Source of the DNA: UBA1388 sp964555515
GTDB lineage: Bacteria > Patescibacteriota > Microgenomatia > UBA1400 > PJMF01
Assembly (NCBI GenBank): GCA_964555515.1
Contig: CAZKSJ010000010.1
Coordinates: forward strand, 1 to 25,643
Reading direction: 5' to 3'
DNA: 25,643 nt
The notes under the pieces are model-generated. The model did not search any database. It was not told the origin of the DNA and worked only from the letters and a program-made list of their open reading frames with translations. This document shows, piece by piece, positions 12,785 to 21,502 of this stretch (the stretch's first letter is position 1; each line of letters opens with the position of its first letter). A program made the position numbers and the translations under genes.

Positions 12785-15644
12785 TCAGCGTTGGCAGACT
12801 TGCGGCGGTGTTTTCATCTACACTCAACGAAGAGTTGGTTTTTGCCTCTATTTCCGACTGCCAGCCTTTAGGGATGGCGAACACACCAACTTTGGCGTGA
12901 TCGCCTACAGTCAAACCGCTCTGCTTGCGCAGCTTTTGGATGTTGCGGATCAGCTCTCTCGCCTCACCTTCCGCCAACAACTCTGGAGTCAGGTTCGTGT
13001 CCAACTCAACAACTAATGATTGATCAGGAGCACTGTTTATCTGCCAAACTACTGTTTTAACATTGACTTCGTCTTGTAGTAGTTGGATCAATTCTGGCCC
13101 GGGTTGGGGGTGTGAAGTGATGATGGTGACTGAACTCAAAGGTTGTCTGATTTTGATCGCTACCTCAGCTCGCTTGGCTAAGACTAGCTCGACAACTTTT
13201 CTTAGATCTGTCATCTCTAGTTCCAGGTTGGTGTCTATCAGCCCAGGATCTGCCACAGGCCAATCAGTCAGGTGAATACTGGATTGTTGATCAATCAGAT
13301 GATGGTGCACGACTTCAGTAAAAAATGGAATAAGCGGTGCAAAAAGTTGAGCCAGTTGATAATTAACTAGACCCAGAATGTGCAATGACTGTGCTTTGTT
13401 TTGACCAGCCTTAATTTGTTCTCTGCTGCGGCGTAAATACCAGGTGGAGAGTTGATTGACAAACTCAATTAGGCTTCGGCTGGCGGTGACGACATCATAG
13501 GCGTCCATGGCCGCGGTGACGTCCTGAATCAAGGAATTGATGCGGCTTAAGATCCAGCGGTCCATCACAGTGATTGGCTGTGGCGGTTGATCAAGATTGA
13601 CCGGCAAAGAGTCGGCATATAGTCTATAAAAAACCACACAGTTCCACCAAATTTGTAAAACGCGCTTGCGTACGTCGTTCACCTCAGCGTCATCAAAATT
13701 AATGTTTTCACTACGCATCACTGGTGAACTCATTAAATACAGCCGCAAGCTGTCTGCGCCATATTGATTAATAATTTGCATAGGATCGGTGAAGTTTTTT
13801 TTGGATTTACTCATCTTTGTTCCATCATGAGCCATGATGGTACCAGTGGTGAGCGTGTTTTCGACAGCGTGTTGGTTAAAAATCCCAACGCTCATCACGT
13901 GCATGGTGTAAAACCAAGCTCTGGTTTGGGCGATGTACTCACTCACAAACTGGGCAGGATAAGTGTCCTCAAATTTTTGTTTATTTTCAAATGGATAGTG
14001 TCGCGATGCAAACGGCATCGAGCCAGATTCAACCCAGCAATCAAAGACTTCAGGGATGCGGCTCCCTTTGATAGTTTTTTGGTCATCGATCCACACCTCA
14101 ATTTGATCCACATAATGCCGATGCAGATCGGTTAAATTGGCAACTTGATCGGGATCCACTGCCCAAGTCTGTAATTCTTCAATCGAACCAATCACTCGAA
14201 ATTTGGTTTGACCATCAACCTGAGCGGTCCAAATGGGCATGGGTGTCCCCCAATATCTAGATCTGGAAATATTCCAATCTGGAGCAGTGGCCAGGCCTTT
14301 GCCAAACCGGCCGTGTTTCAGATGGGAAGGAAACCAATTCATTTTTTCATTTTCGGCAATTAAGTTTTCTTTGAGTCGTTGGATATTAATAAACCAAGCA
14401 GGCACAGCGTTATAAAACAACGGCGTCCCACATCGGTAGCAAAAAGGATAAGAGTGGGTAATTTGCTCAGATTTAAAGAGCAGGTGCCGATCGGTCAAGT
14501 TTGAAACGATGATCGGATCGGCGGCTTTGTAGAATTTGCCGGCGACTAACTCCACGAACGGCAAAAACTTGCCGTCATCGTCTACCGTTGGCACAAGGGG
14601 TAGTTGGGTTTCTAGAGCAAGTGCATAGTCATCTTCACCAAATAGAGCGGCGGTATGAACGATGCCGGTGCCTTCCTCTAGAGAAACAAAATCCCCAGCT
14701 AGCACTGTCCAAGCATTGGGTTGATCGCTCCGGACGTAATCGAAGGGTGGTTGGTATTTTTTGCCTACCAACTCGGTTCCTTTGAGAGTGGTGACGATGG
14801 TATAGGTTTTCTCACCCATTATCGTTTTAACTAGATCAGCAGCCAACCAATATTTTTCATGCTCAACTTGTACTAAGGCATAATTAGAGTCTGGTTTAAC
14901 CGCGAGGGCCACATTGCCGGGAAGGGTCCACGGGGTGGTTGTCCAGGCTAAAAAATATTCTTGGGAAGTAGTGTCATCATCGGAAATAACTGGAAACTTC
15001 ACTACCACCGCCGGATCTTGTACATCCTGGTAACTATTATCCATGGCGATCTCAAAGTTGGACAATGGTGTGGCGCAACGCGGACAGTACAAGACCACTT
15101 TGCGACCTTCGTAAATTAAGCCTTTTTCATAAAGTTGTTTAAAACCCCACCAGACAGACTCCATGTAACTCGTATCCATCGTCTTGTAATTGTTGGTGAA
15201 GTCAACCCACCTACCTAGACGGAGAATGACTTTCTCCCATTCTTTATCCAACCGGAGCACTTCTTGGCGACAAGATTCATTAAACTTAGCAATGCCTAAC
15301 TCCTCAATTCCCTTTTTACCACCCTTAATATTCAGGTCTTTTTCAATCATGTTTTCAATTGGTAGACCATGTGTATCCCAGCCCCAAACTCGTTCTACAC
15401 GATAACCCTTCATTGTCCAGTAACGCGGGATGACATCTTTGCTCGTTGAACCCAGCAAATGTCCAAAGTGCGGCATACCAGTGGCGAACGGTGGTCCGTC
15501 ATAGAAAACATATTGTTTATCTATTGGTTGATGTGCAACCGATTTTTGAAAAGTCTCGTTGTCCTGCCAAAACTGCAAGATGTTTTCCTCCATTTGGGGG
15601 AAATTGACACTTTTTGGTAAGTCGGCGATCTGTGGCTTAGTCAT
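12774..15644 (-). CDS. ileS: Isoleucyl-tRNA synthetase, eukaryote-like (IleS2-type)
   Basis: The product has 956 residues from the ATG at 15644. The frame is open to a TTG at 15707, but the ATG sits 7 nt after a promoter -10. Class I signature HFGH is at 59-62 within GMPHFGH, and KMSKS at 610-614. Cys pairs CPRC (187-190) and CYRC (402-405) lie in the connective region. The segment DCWVESGSMPFA (535-546) is the version found in eukaryotic and IleS2 enzymes, where classical bacterial IleS has DVWFDSG. The C-terminal zinc-binding tail of classical bacterial IleS is absent. It charges tRNA-Ile and edits valine. It follows ftsZ in the division cluster and precedes rodA. IleS2-type enzymes are known for low mupirocin sensitivity. 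Confidence 0.96.
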   Translation of the reverse strand: MTKPQIADLPKSVNFPQMEENILQFWQDNETFQKSVAHQPIDKQYVFYDGPPFATGMPHFGHLLGSTSKDVIPRYWTMKGYRVERVWGWDTHGLPIENMIEKDLNIKGGKKGIEELGIAKFNESCRQEVLRLDKEWEKVILRLGRWVDFTNNYKTMDTSYMESVWWGFKQLYEKGLIYEGRKVVLYCPRCATPLSNFEIAMDNSYQDVQDPAVVVKFPVISDDDTTSQEYFLAWTTTPWTLPGNVALAVKPDSNYALVQVEHEKYWLAADLVKTIMGEKTYTIVTTLKGTELVGKKYQPPFDYVRSDQPNAWTVLAGDFVSLEEGTGIVHTAALFGEDDYALALETQLPLVPTVDDDGKFLPFVELVAGKFYKAADPIIVSNLTDRHLLFKSEQITHSYPFCYRCGTPLFYNAVPAWFINIQRLKENLIAENEKMNWFPSHLKHGRFGKGLATAPDWNISRSRYWGTPMPIWTAQVDGQTKFRVIGSIEELQTWAVDPDQVANLTDLHRHYVDQIEVWIDDQKTIKGSRIPEVFDCWVESGSMPFASRHYPFENKQKFEDTYPAQFVSEYIAQTRAWFYTMHVMSVGIFNQHAVENTLTTGTIMAHDGTKMSKSKKNFTDPMQIINQYGADSLRLYLMSSPVMRSENINFDDAEVNDVRKRVLQIWWNCVVFYRLYADSLPVNLDQPPQPITVMDRWILSRINSLIQDVTAAMDAYDVVTASRSLIEFVNQLSTWYLRRSREQIKAGQNKAQSLHILGLVNYQLAQLFAPLIPFFTEVVHHHLIDQQSSIHLTDWPVADPGLIDTNLELEMTDLRKVVELVLAKRAEVAIKIRQPLSSVTIITSHPQPGPELIQLLQDEVNVKTVVWQINSAPDQSLVVELDTNLTPELLAEGEARELIRNIQKLRKQSGLTVGDHAKVGVFAIPKGWQSEIEAKTNSSLSVDENTAASLPTLIAK

Positions 15645-15651
15645 ATTAATT

Positions 15652-15680
15652 ATTCTAGAGCATGTTGCTGCTGATGTGGA
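15652..15680 (-). promoter_or_regulatory. ileS promoter TCCACA-N17-TAGAAT, leaderless spacing
   Basis: On the minus strand TCCACA (15680 to 15675; 4 of 6), a 17-bp spacer and TAGAAT (15657 to 15652; 5 of 6) are followed by 7 nt and the ATG at 15644. This predicts a leaderless ileS message. It also supports the ATG over the upstream TTG at 15707. Confidence 0.55.
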
Positions 15681-15713
15681 GAGTGGTTGACCAGTAGTTG
15701 ACTTCAAAACTGC

Positions 15714-17000
15714 TCAGCGCTTTTTACGCAAAAATGCTGGAATTTCAAATTCATCATCGAAATCTCTAGTCGCACCGATATCATTTTTAGCCTTCTTAGA
15801 TTTATCTGCAGCTTGAGTTTGATCATCATCGAACTCATCGGACTTGACATAGGGCTCATGCGGAGCGGAAATTTCTGAGGTGGTGAGTGGTTGAGTAAAT
15901 CCCTGAGGAGTACGATCAATCAGTGGTTTCTCGGACGGTTGGGTGGGAGGCTTAATATCATCTTGATAACGCGCAACTCGTTTTTGAGAATCCTGACCAT
16001 AAGCCCCAAACATCGATCTTTTTGAGCTACCATACCCCATTTGATTTTCATTAAAGCCGGTCGCAATCACGCTAATTTTAATCCGATTACCCATCTCTTC
16101 ATTAATCGTTGATCCAAAAATGATGTTGGCGTCTGGATCGGCGGCGTTTGAGATAATGGTAGACGCATCAGATACCTCGGTCATGGTCATATCAGGTCCG
16201 CCAATAACGTTAAAAAGGATGCCCCTCGCGCCATCAATCGAAACTTCAAGCAATGGTGAGGCGATTGCCATTCTCGCTGCCGTGGCAGCACGATTCTCGC
16301 CCGATGCTTCACCAATGCCCATTAATGCTGAACCAGATTCACTCATAATTGTTTTCACATCGGCAAAATCAACGTTAATTAATCCTGGGACGGTGATTAA
16401 GTCGGAAATACCTTGCACACCCTGACCAAGCACGTTATCGGCTAGACGGAAAGCATCTAGTAACGTCATTTTCTTATCGACAATATCCATCAACCTTTGG
16501 TTAGGGATGACAATCAAAGTGTCAACTGTGTCCTTCAGGCCAAGGATGCCTTCTTCGGCGGTGGACATGCGCTTGGTGCCTTCAAAGGCAAAAGGTTTGG
16601 TGACGACGGCTACGGTTAAGGCACCTGTTTCTTTGGCTACCTCGGCGACGACTGGTGAAGCACCGGTACCAGTGCCGCCGCCCATGCCGGCAGTGAGAAA
16701 AACCATATCGGTATCAAACAGGAGATCTTTTAATTTATCGTAAGATTCTTCGGCGGCGGCACGACCTACGTCTGGATCTGCGCCAGAACCAAGACCTTTA
16801 GTGAAGTTGCTGCCAATTTGCAGCTTGGTGTCTGCCTTGGAAGTGAGAAGCGCTTGCGCATCAGTGTTGATGGCAATAAACTCGACACCCTGGATTTGAC
16901 CTGATTCAATCATCGAGTTGACGGCGTTACTACCCCCTCCACCAATGCCAACAACTTTAATTTTTGCAAAAGTGGTGTTTGTGGGTTTAACTAGTGCCAT
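15714..17000 (-). CDS. ftsZ: Cell division tubulin homologue FtsZ
   Basis: The product has 428 residues. It has the nucleotide-binding start KVVGIGGGGSNAVN, the tubulin signature GGGTGTG (107-113), and the T7 catalytic loop NVDFADVKTIM (209-219) that completes the GTPase site of the next subunit. The core ends near residue 325. A polar, acidic linker of about 85 residues follows, then the conserved C-terminal peptide DDEFEIPAFLRKKR, which binds FtsA and other partners. FtsZ polymerises into the division ring at midcell. It follows ftsA by 69 bp, a gap that holds an extended -10-like element, so it may be transcribed both with ftsA and alone. All key residues appear intact. Confidence 0.98.
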   Translation of the reverse strand: MALVKPTNTTFAKIKVVGIGGGGSNAVNSMIESGQIQGVEFIAINTDAQALLTSKADTKLQIGSNFTKGLGSGADPDVGRAAAEESYDKLKDLLFDTDMVFLTAGMGGGTGTGASPVVAEVAKETGALTVAVVTKPFAFEGTKRMSTAEEGILGLKDTVDTLIVIPNQRLMDIVDKKMTLLDAFRLADNVLGQGVQGISDLITVPGLINVDFADVKTIMSESGSALMGIGEASGENRAATAARMAIASPLLEVSIDGARGILFNVIGGPDMTMTEVSDASTIISNAADPDANIIFGSTINEEMGNRIKISVIATGFNENQMGYGSSKRSMFGAYGQDSQKRVARYQDDIKPPTQPSEKPLIDRTPQGFTQPLTTSEISAPHEPYVKSDEFDDDQTQAADKSKKAKNDIGATRDFDDEFEIPAFLRKKR

Positions 17001-17025
17001 AGTAACGATCTATTTAGTAAGCTGC

Positions 17026-17034
17026 AGTGTATCA
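17026..17034 (-). promoter_or_regulatory. Possible ftsZ extended -10 promoter
   Basis: On the minus strand TGATACACT (TG-N plus TACACT, 4 of 6 to TATAAT) lies in the ftsA-ftsZ gap. The predicted start is near 17019, about 19 nt before the ATG at 17000. No clear -35 or Shine-Dalgarno accompanies it. Confidence 0.35.
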
Positions 17035-17069
17035 TTTCTTTGCTGAGAATCAATATAGGATGTAGATGT

Positions 17070-18374
17070 TTATGGTAAAAGTGACCTGACAAAGTTGATG
17101 GCTTTACTCATCCATTGTGTGGGTGCACCGATTTTCAATTTGGGAAACTTCATCTTTTGCGTGACTGCTGTTCCACCGTGTTGTTTGCCATAAAATAACA
17201 AGCCGATGCTAGTGGCAAAGGCTGGCTTTTGAATTTCGGTGGTTAAGCCGGCGAGTTCAATTGGCTTGCCAATTCTGGCTGACATTTTGAGTTCTTTGCG
17301 AGCAATCGGTAGGATATCAACTGTTTCTGCTCCCCCGCCTGTGAGAACCAATCCAGCCGGTATTTCTCTGATCAAATCTTGTGCCTCTAATTTTTCAGCT
17401 ACTAAGGAAAAAATTTCTTGAATGCGGGGAGTCATAATGTCTTCAACGATTTCTTTTTTAGAGAGCACTTCGTTATTTTCTCCGTCTGAAAAATCTGCCA
17501 ACTTGATTTCATCTGCTCTCTTTTTTCGCATCGAGAAATCTTGTTTAGATTCACCAGGGTGTGGCTTGAGTGGATTGGCGGCTTCTGCCGATAAATTGAG
17601 CTTAATTTGTTCAGCGACATCTATACTGACCCTACATCCCAAAGCGATATCTTGAGTAATGTGTCTGGCGCCGATGGGTAGTGACGCCGAATAAACCAGT
17701 GCCCCATCAACATATGCGCAAATAGAAGTCGAGCCTGCCCCAATGTCGACCACTGCCACACCCAACTCTTTTTCAGTTTCAGATAAAACAACTTCTGAAG
17801 CAGCTAGACCTGAGAAGACAAAACCGCTCACGTTGACTCCCAAATCCTCCACACACTTTTCGATATTTTTCAGGGCGGTTGACATGCCAGTCACAATGTG
17901 GGCTTCAAGCTCAAGTCGGACGCCAGTCATGCCAACCGGATCTTTGATGCCGTCTTGTGCATCAACCTTATAACAATTAGGGATGACGTGCATAATTTCT
18001 TTATCTGATGGCAAAGAAATTGCTCGCGCCGCCTCAATCACTCGTTCGACGTCTAGGGGCACGATCTCTTGGTCAGGAGAAGCCACCGCTACCACACCCT
18101 TGGAGTTAAATGAGGCAATGTGCGTGCCAGCTACTGATAGATATGCTTCTTTGACTTCTAGACCAGCCATGCGCTCTGCGCCATCTAGACTTTCGTTGAT
18201 GGTTTCTAGGACTTGTTCTAGATCGATGATTTGACTACGGCGCATGCCTTTGGACGAGACTGTACTCACACCCAAGACTTTGGGGGTGCTCCTGTCGTCA
18301 TCGATCTTGGCGATCAAAGTCACGCACTTATCAGTGCCCAGGTCGATTCCTGTGATTATCTGTTGTTTACTCAT
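17070..18374 (-). CDS. ftsA: Cell division actin homologue FtsA
   Basis: The product has 434 residues from the ATG at 18374; an in-frame ATG at 18386 adds four residues (MRVT). A GAGAG lies 5 nt before the chosen ATG. Actin-fold motifs are ITGIDLGTDKCVTLIA (phosphate 1), GVAVVDIGAGSTSI (205-218, phosphate 2) and GLVLTGGGAE (341-350, adenosine). The C-terminal amphipathic helix WMSKAINFVRSLLP is the membrane-targeting sequence. FtsA tethers FtsZ filaments to the membrane. A charged stretch at about 266-306 is somewhat longer than in E. coli FtsA. A weak extended -10-like TGGTATGCT lies just upstream (18387-18395). It sits 24 bp after ftsQ, the normal order. Confidence 0.96.
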   Translation of the reverse strand: MSKQQIITGIDLGTDKCVTLIAKIDDDRSTPKVLGVSTVSSKGMRRSQIIDLEQVLETINESLDGAERMAGLEVKEAYLSVAGTHIASFNSKGVVAVASPDQEIVPLDVERVIEAARAISLPSDKEIMHVIPNCYKVDAQDGIKDPVGMTGVRLELEAHIVTGMSTALKNIEKCVEDLGVNVSGFVFSGLAASEVVLSETEKELGVAVVDIGAGSTSICAYVDGALVYSASLPIGARHITQDIALGCRVSIDVAEQIKLNLSAEAANPLKPHPGESKQDFSMRKKRADEIKLADFSDGENNEVLSKKEIVEDIMTPRIQEIFSLVAEKLEAQDLIREIPAGLVLTGGGAETVDILPIARKELKMSARIGKPIELAGLTTEIQKPAFATSIGLLFYGKQHGGTAVTQKMKFPKLKIGAPTQWMSKAINFVRSLLP

Positions 18375-18398
18375 AGTGACTCTCATAGCATACCAGAC

Positions 18399-19181
18399 TC
18401 ATGGTGATGTGCGTAGTACTGGCAATTCAAAGCGTAGATCAACGTTTTGTTTTTGCACATCAATGGCCTGATATTCTGGTGAATTGATGAGGATAGACAG
18501 TTGATTCAATTGCTGATTAGTTTCAAGACTGTCGATCATAAAATATTCTTGATAATCGGTTAGTTTAAGCTCTATTGTCAATTCATCATGCCACTTAATT
18601 TGTTCTAAATTCAAGTTCAGTTGGTGTGCCAATTGGATGATTTTCAGCAAGACTTGATGGACTGCAAATTGAGGTTGTTGGTCTTGATCCACGCTTTCTG
18701 CTGATAAATAAATCATCGGTAAGTCGCGGTCAGTTTGATTTTCAAACCTAAACACCAAACCAGTTTGACTAACAGTATTGAGTTGGTCGCTACCGGTTGG
18801 TTGAACTAGCTGCTCTGAATTTGGCACAACTACCAATTGATAGACTGGGGTCTCCACATCTAGCACAACATCAAGTTTATCGGGCAAGAAGATGTCGTAC
18901 TTGGCAAGCGAGATGGGATGCTTTGGTGCCAATTCTTGATCGACAAAGGACTCAAGATTCAAAAAAAAGATCGATGAGTTTTTTAATGGTGCAAAAGCCG
19001 CTTGAATTTCTGTGGAGCATTGTTCGCCACTACTCAGTTGGCAGTGAATTGTGTTGATGACAAAAACTTGACTAATCAAGCTTAAGACGCCTACAAAGAC
19101 TGCCAAAGAGATGATAGTCAATGCAAATTTCAATCGGGCTGGATGATGTATTGACTCACTTTTGCGGCGTTTTTTAGACAT
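18399..19181 (-). CDS. ftsQ: FtsQ/DivIB-like cell division protein
   Basis: The product has 260 residues. A basic cytoplasmic tail (SKKRRKSES) is followed by one membrane helix at about 18-42. The extracytoplasmic part then begins with a POTRA-like section: VINTIHCQLS, then IFFLNLESFVDQEL, then DIFLPDKLDVVLDVETPVYQL. This is the layout of FtsQ/DivIB, which links the cytoplasmic ring to septal wall synthesis. Sequence similarity is weak, as usual for this family, so the name rests on architecture and on the invariant position just before ftsA and ftsZ. Two Cys at about residues 47 and 55 could form a disulfide. A 109-bp gap with tandem repeats separates it from murG. Confidence 0.85.
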   Translation of the reverse strand: MSKKRRKSESIHHPARLKFALTIISLAVFVGVLSLISQVFVINTIHCQLSSGEQCSTEIQAAFAPLKNSSIFFLNLESFVDQELAPKHPISLAKYDIFLPDKLDVVLDVETPVYQLVVVPNSEQLVQPTGSDQLNTVSQTGLVFRFENQTDRDLPMIYLSAESVDQDQQPQFAVHQVLLKIIQLAHQLNLNLEQIKWHDELTIELKLTDYQEYFMIDSLETNQQLNQLSILINSPEYQAIDVQKQNVDLRFELPVLRTSP

Positions 19182-19201
19182 CTCTTCAATTTGGTAGCTA
19201 T

Positions 19202-19307
19202 ACTTTTTGATATCTAACTTGTTGACATCCTATTTCTCGATTTCGCAACTTGTAATTTCGCAACTTTTGACCTCGCTATTTTTAGCCACTCTACTTTTTG
19301 ACAGCGA
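19202..19307. repeat. Degenerate 15-bp tandem repeat at the murG-ftsQ junction
   Basis: Seven consecutive units begin at 19202, 19217, 19232, 19248, 19263, 19278 and 19293, spaced 15 or 16 bp. On the plus strand each starts A-C/T-T-T and most continue toward a GA; the clearest read ACTTTTTGA (19202, 19293), ACTTGTTGA (19217) and ACTTTTGA (19263). Two central copies share ATTTCGCAACTT exactly (19240-19251 and 19255-19266). The array fills the gap between murG and ftsQ, and its last unit includes the murG stop codon and final codons. A 15-bp period preserves reading frame. Origin and function are unknown. Confidence 0.6.
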
Positions 19308-20415
19308 CTGCTTGAATTAATTCCCAAAGTTGTTGATCGGCATCGCGGATGACGGTGAGGTGTCCTAATTTTTGTCGGCACGCCTTGTATTTACGGTTAA
19401 TTTGCGCAATCGACTCTAACAAAATATCACCAGAGAGTTGTTTTTGTGGAATCAAAATTGCTCCGCCAGTCTCCACTAGACTGTGGGCATTTTTATCCTG
19501 TTCTTGGTGGTGGGCAAACGGCAATGGAATGAGCACAGCAGGTATTGAGAAGTAAATTAATTCGTAAGTAGTGTTTGCTCCCGCTCGAGACACAACCAGT
19601 CTAGTGTGTTGATAAATCCAACTTAATTCTTCTGTGGTCACCCATTCTTTAACAACATATCTTGATTTTTTAGATTTTGGTAATTGATCTTTTGCTTGTT
19701 GCAGCTCGGTTAAGTAGCTGCGTTGACTAGAATCAGCGCCGCATTGATGAATTATTTGCCAATCTTTAGTGAGTTGGGGCAAAATATTTTTAATGGTCAT
19801 GTTGATCACTTCGGAGCCTTGGCTACCCCCCGTGATGTAAAGTAGGGGTAAGTTTTGATCTGCGCTGAACCAACTTGGTTGAGGAGGATTAGGCGCTAAT
19901 AACTGTGGTCTAATCAGGTTGCCGGTTAGCACCGTTTTGTGCTGGGGAAAGTATGGCGCTGATGATGGAAAGGAAATAGCTATCCGCTCTGCCAGATGAG
20001 CGATGAGCTGATTACTAACGCCAACAGCTCTAGTCTGCTCATGAGTGATAACGGGAACGCGTAGTAACCAGGCGGCAACGGCTAAAGGTAGTGCTAAGTA
20101 TCCTCCAAAAGAAACAAATACGTCCGGACGTTGGTTAACGACAATGCTCAAAGCTTTAAATAATGAGCCGATAAAAATAAATAATTGCGGCAAGAGCTTG
20201 AGGGGGTGTTTCGATCCCAACTTAGCCGCTTTCATTTCAATAAATTTTATTTGACGAAGACTTGCTTCTTGAATTTCTTGAGATGGTTGAAGATCGGTTT
20301 CGCGATTGTAAGCTCTGCCGACAAATACAATCTCAGTCAGAGGTGCTTGGTTGAGAATATAATCCATGAGAGCTAAGGCTGGAGTCAAGTGTCCGCCAGA
20401 GATCAAGGTCTTCAT
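19291..20415 (-). CDS. murG: Lipid II-forming GlcNAc transferase MurG
   Basis: The product has 374 residues from the ATG at 20415, which overlaps the ftsW stop as ATGA. The frame stays open upstream, but family similarity begins at MKTLISGGHLTPA. MurG adds GlcNAc to lipid I on the inner membrane face. Motifs are SGGHLTPA (6-13), SFGGYLALP, THEQT, ITGGSQGS (donor domain), VVSRAGANTTYEL and PLPFAHHQEQDKNA. The N-terminal glycine loop is shorter than the usual GGTGGH, starting directly at SGGH, and the acceptor-site HEQN reads HEQT. Both changes sit near the active site, but the overall fold signatures are complete. The last codons lie in a 15-bp tandem repeat that continues downstream. Confidence 0.95.
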   Translation of the reverse strand: MKTLISGGHLTPALALMDYILNQAPLTEIVFVGRAYNRETDLQPSQEIQEASLRQIKFIEMKAAKLGSKHPLKLLPQLFIFIGSLFKALSIVVNQRPDVFVSFGGYLALPLAVAAWLLRVPVITHEQTRAVGVSNQLIAHLAERIAISFPSSAPYFPQHKTVLTGNLIRPQLLAPNPPQPSWFSADQNLPLLYITGGSQGSEVINMTIKNILPQLTKDWQIIHQCGADSSQRSYLTELQQAKDQLPKSKKSRYVVKEWVTTEELSWIYQHTRLVVSRAGANTTYELIYFSIPAVLIPLPFAHHQEQDKNAHSLVETGGAILIPQKQLSGDILLESIAQINRKYKACRQKLGHLTVIRDADQQLWELIQAVAVKK

Positions 20416-21494
20416 GTTTGTTTTCCAGTTCTTAAAAGTACTCCTGTGGCAAACAATACCATGATTAAAGCCGATCGACCATAAGAGATTAATGGCAAAG
20501 GTACGCCAGTTAAAGGTACCAGCGCTACCACAGCCGATAAATTGAGCAGCACTTGGACACTGACCCAAATGACAATTCCCAGACCCAACAGTTTTACTGC
20601 TTGTGGTTGATCTGACTTTTGCACCAATCGGTAGCCAATGTAGGCGTAGGCTAAAAATAATCCAATTACTAGCATTGAACCCAAAAAGCCAATTTCTTCG
20701 CCAATGATGGCAAAAATTGAGTCGGTACTTGCTTCAGGTATGTAAGCATATTTTTGGCTGGAATTGCCCAAGCCCTGACCGATCACTCCTCCCCTGCCCA
20801 GAGCGATAGTGATTTGCCGAATGTGAAAGCTAGCGCCCAGCGGGTCTGACTCGGGATTAATAAATGTCGTGATCCTTTGTAAGCGATAGGATGAGGTGAA
20901 AATTGCTTGTAGCAATACGGGTAGGCCAAACAGAGCGATCATACCAATCCGTTTAATTTCGCCTCCCGCAGCAAAGTACATTCCAATGCCAATGCTGAGG
21001 ATGAGCAGCAAGGAACCCATATCAGGTTGGAATAGGAGTAGCACCGCGGGGGCGCTGAGGATGAGCGCAAATGACCAGAGTTGTTGCTGTTTGGCGAGTA
21101 ATGCCGCGAGATATACAATCAGGCTGAACTTGACAATTTCCACTGGTTGCAAAGTTACACCAGCAATGTTGATCCAGCGGGAAGCGCCGTTTAAAGTCAA
21201 GCCGATTCCGGGAACAAACACCAAGCCCATGATCAACAGGCTGAGCACATAAATAATGGGACCAGCCTTAAGCCACCACTTGCTCGGCACCAGCAAGCCT
21301 CCAAGAAGAGCCAACCAGCCAATGCCGATGCCCCACAATTGCTGTTTAAACAGATAAAATCTGTCATCAAAGGTCGACAAGCTTTCATTGACAGATGCCT
21401 CAAACACAAATAGTGCCCCCACCAATGATAGAAGAAAGGTAATTAGCAGTAATGCAATTCCCAAGTTGGAAGGAATGTGCCTCTTTTTTTTCAT
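20412..21494 (-). CDS. ftsW: Septal SEDS glycan polymerase FtsW
   Basis: The product has 360 residues from the ATG at 21494; the longer open frame upstream has no family similarity and overlaps mraY. About ten membrane helices are present. Signatures are FEASVNES (31-38), GASRWINIAGVTLQPVEIVKF (103-123, quoted as GASRWINIAG then LQPVEIVKF), FQPDMGS (155-161), GRGGVIGQGLGNS (233-245) and EASTDSIFAIIGEE, with the catalytic-type Asp258. FtsW polymerises lipid II at the septum with a class B penicillin-binding protein. The normally strict SYGGS box reads SYGRSA, with Arg340. The start follows the mraY stop by 8 bp, and the end overlaps murG by 4 nt. Assigned FtsW rather than RodA because of cluster position and because a separate rodA lies at 11685-12746. 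Confidence 0.93.
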   Translation of the reverse strand: MKKKRHIPSNLGIALLLITFLLSLVGALFVFEASVNESLSTFDDRFYLFKQQLWGIGIGWLALLGGLLVPSKWWLKAGPIIYVLSLLIMGLVFVPGIGLTLNGASRWINIAGVTLQPVEIVKFSLIVYLAALLAKQQQLWSFALILSAPAVLLLFQPDMGSLLLILSIGIGMYFAAGGEIKRIGMIALFGLPVLLQAIFTSSYRLQRITTFINPESDPLGASFHIRQITIALGRGGVIGQGLGNSSQKYAYIPEASTDSIFAIIGEEIGFLGSMLVIGLFLAYAYIGYRLVQKSDQPQAVKLLGLGIVIWVSVQVLLNLSAVVALVPLTGVPLPLISYGRSALIMVLFATGVLLRTGKQT

Positions 21495-21502
21495 GACCAA
21501 GA

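Noticed and set aside
20416..20568. Longer MurG with a 51-residue N-terminal extension
   Set aside because: The extension lies inside ftsW, begins at a rare start codon and has no family similarity; the ATG at 20415 gives the usual ATGA coupling and the correct N-terminus.
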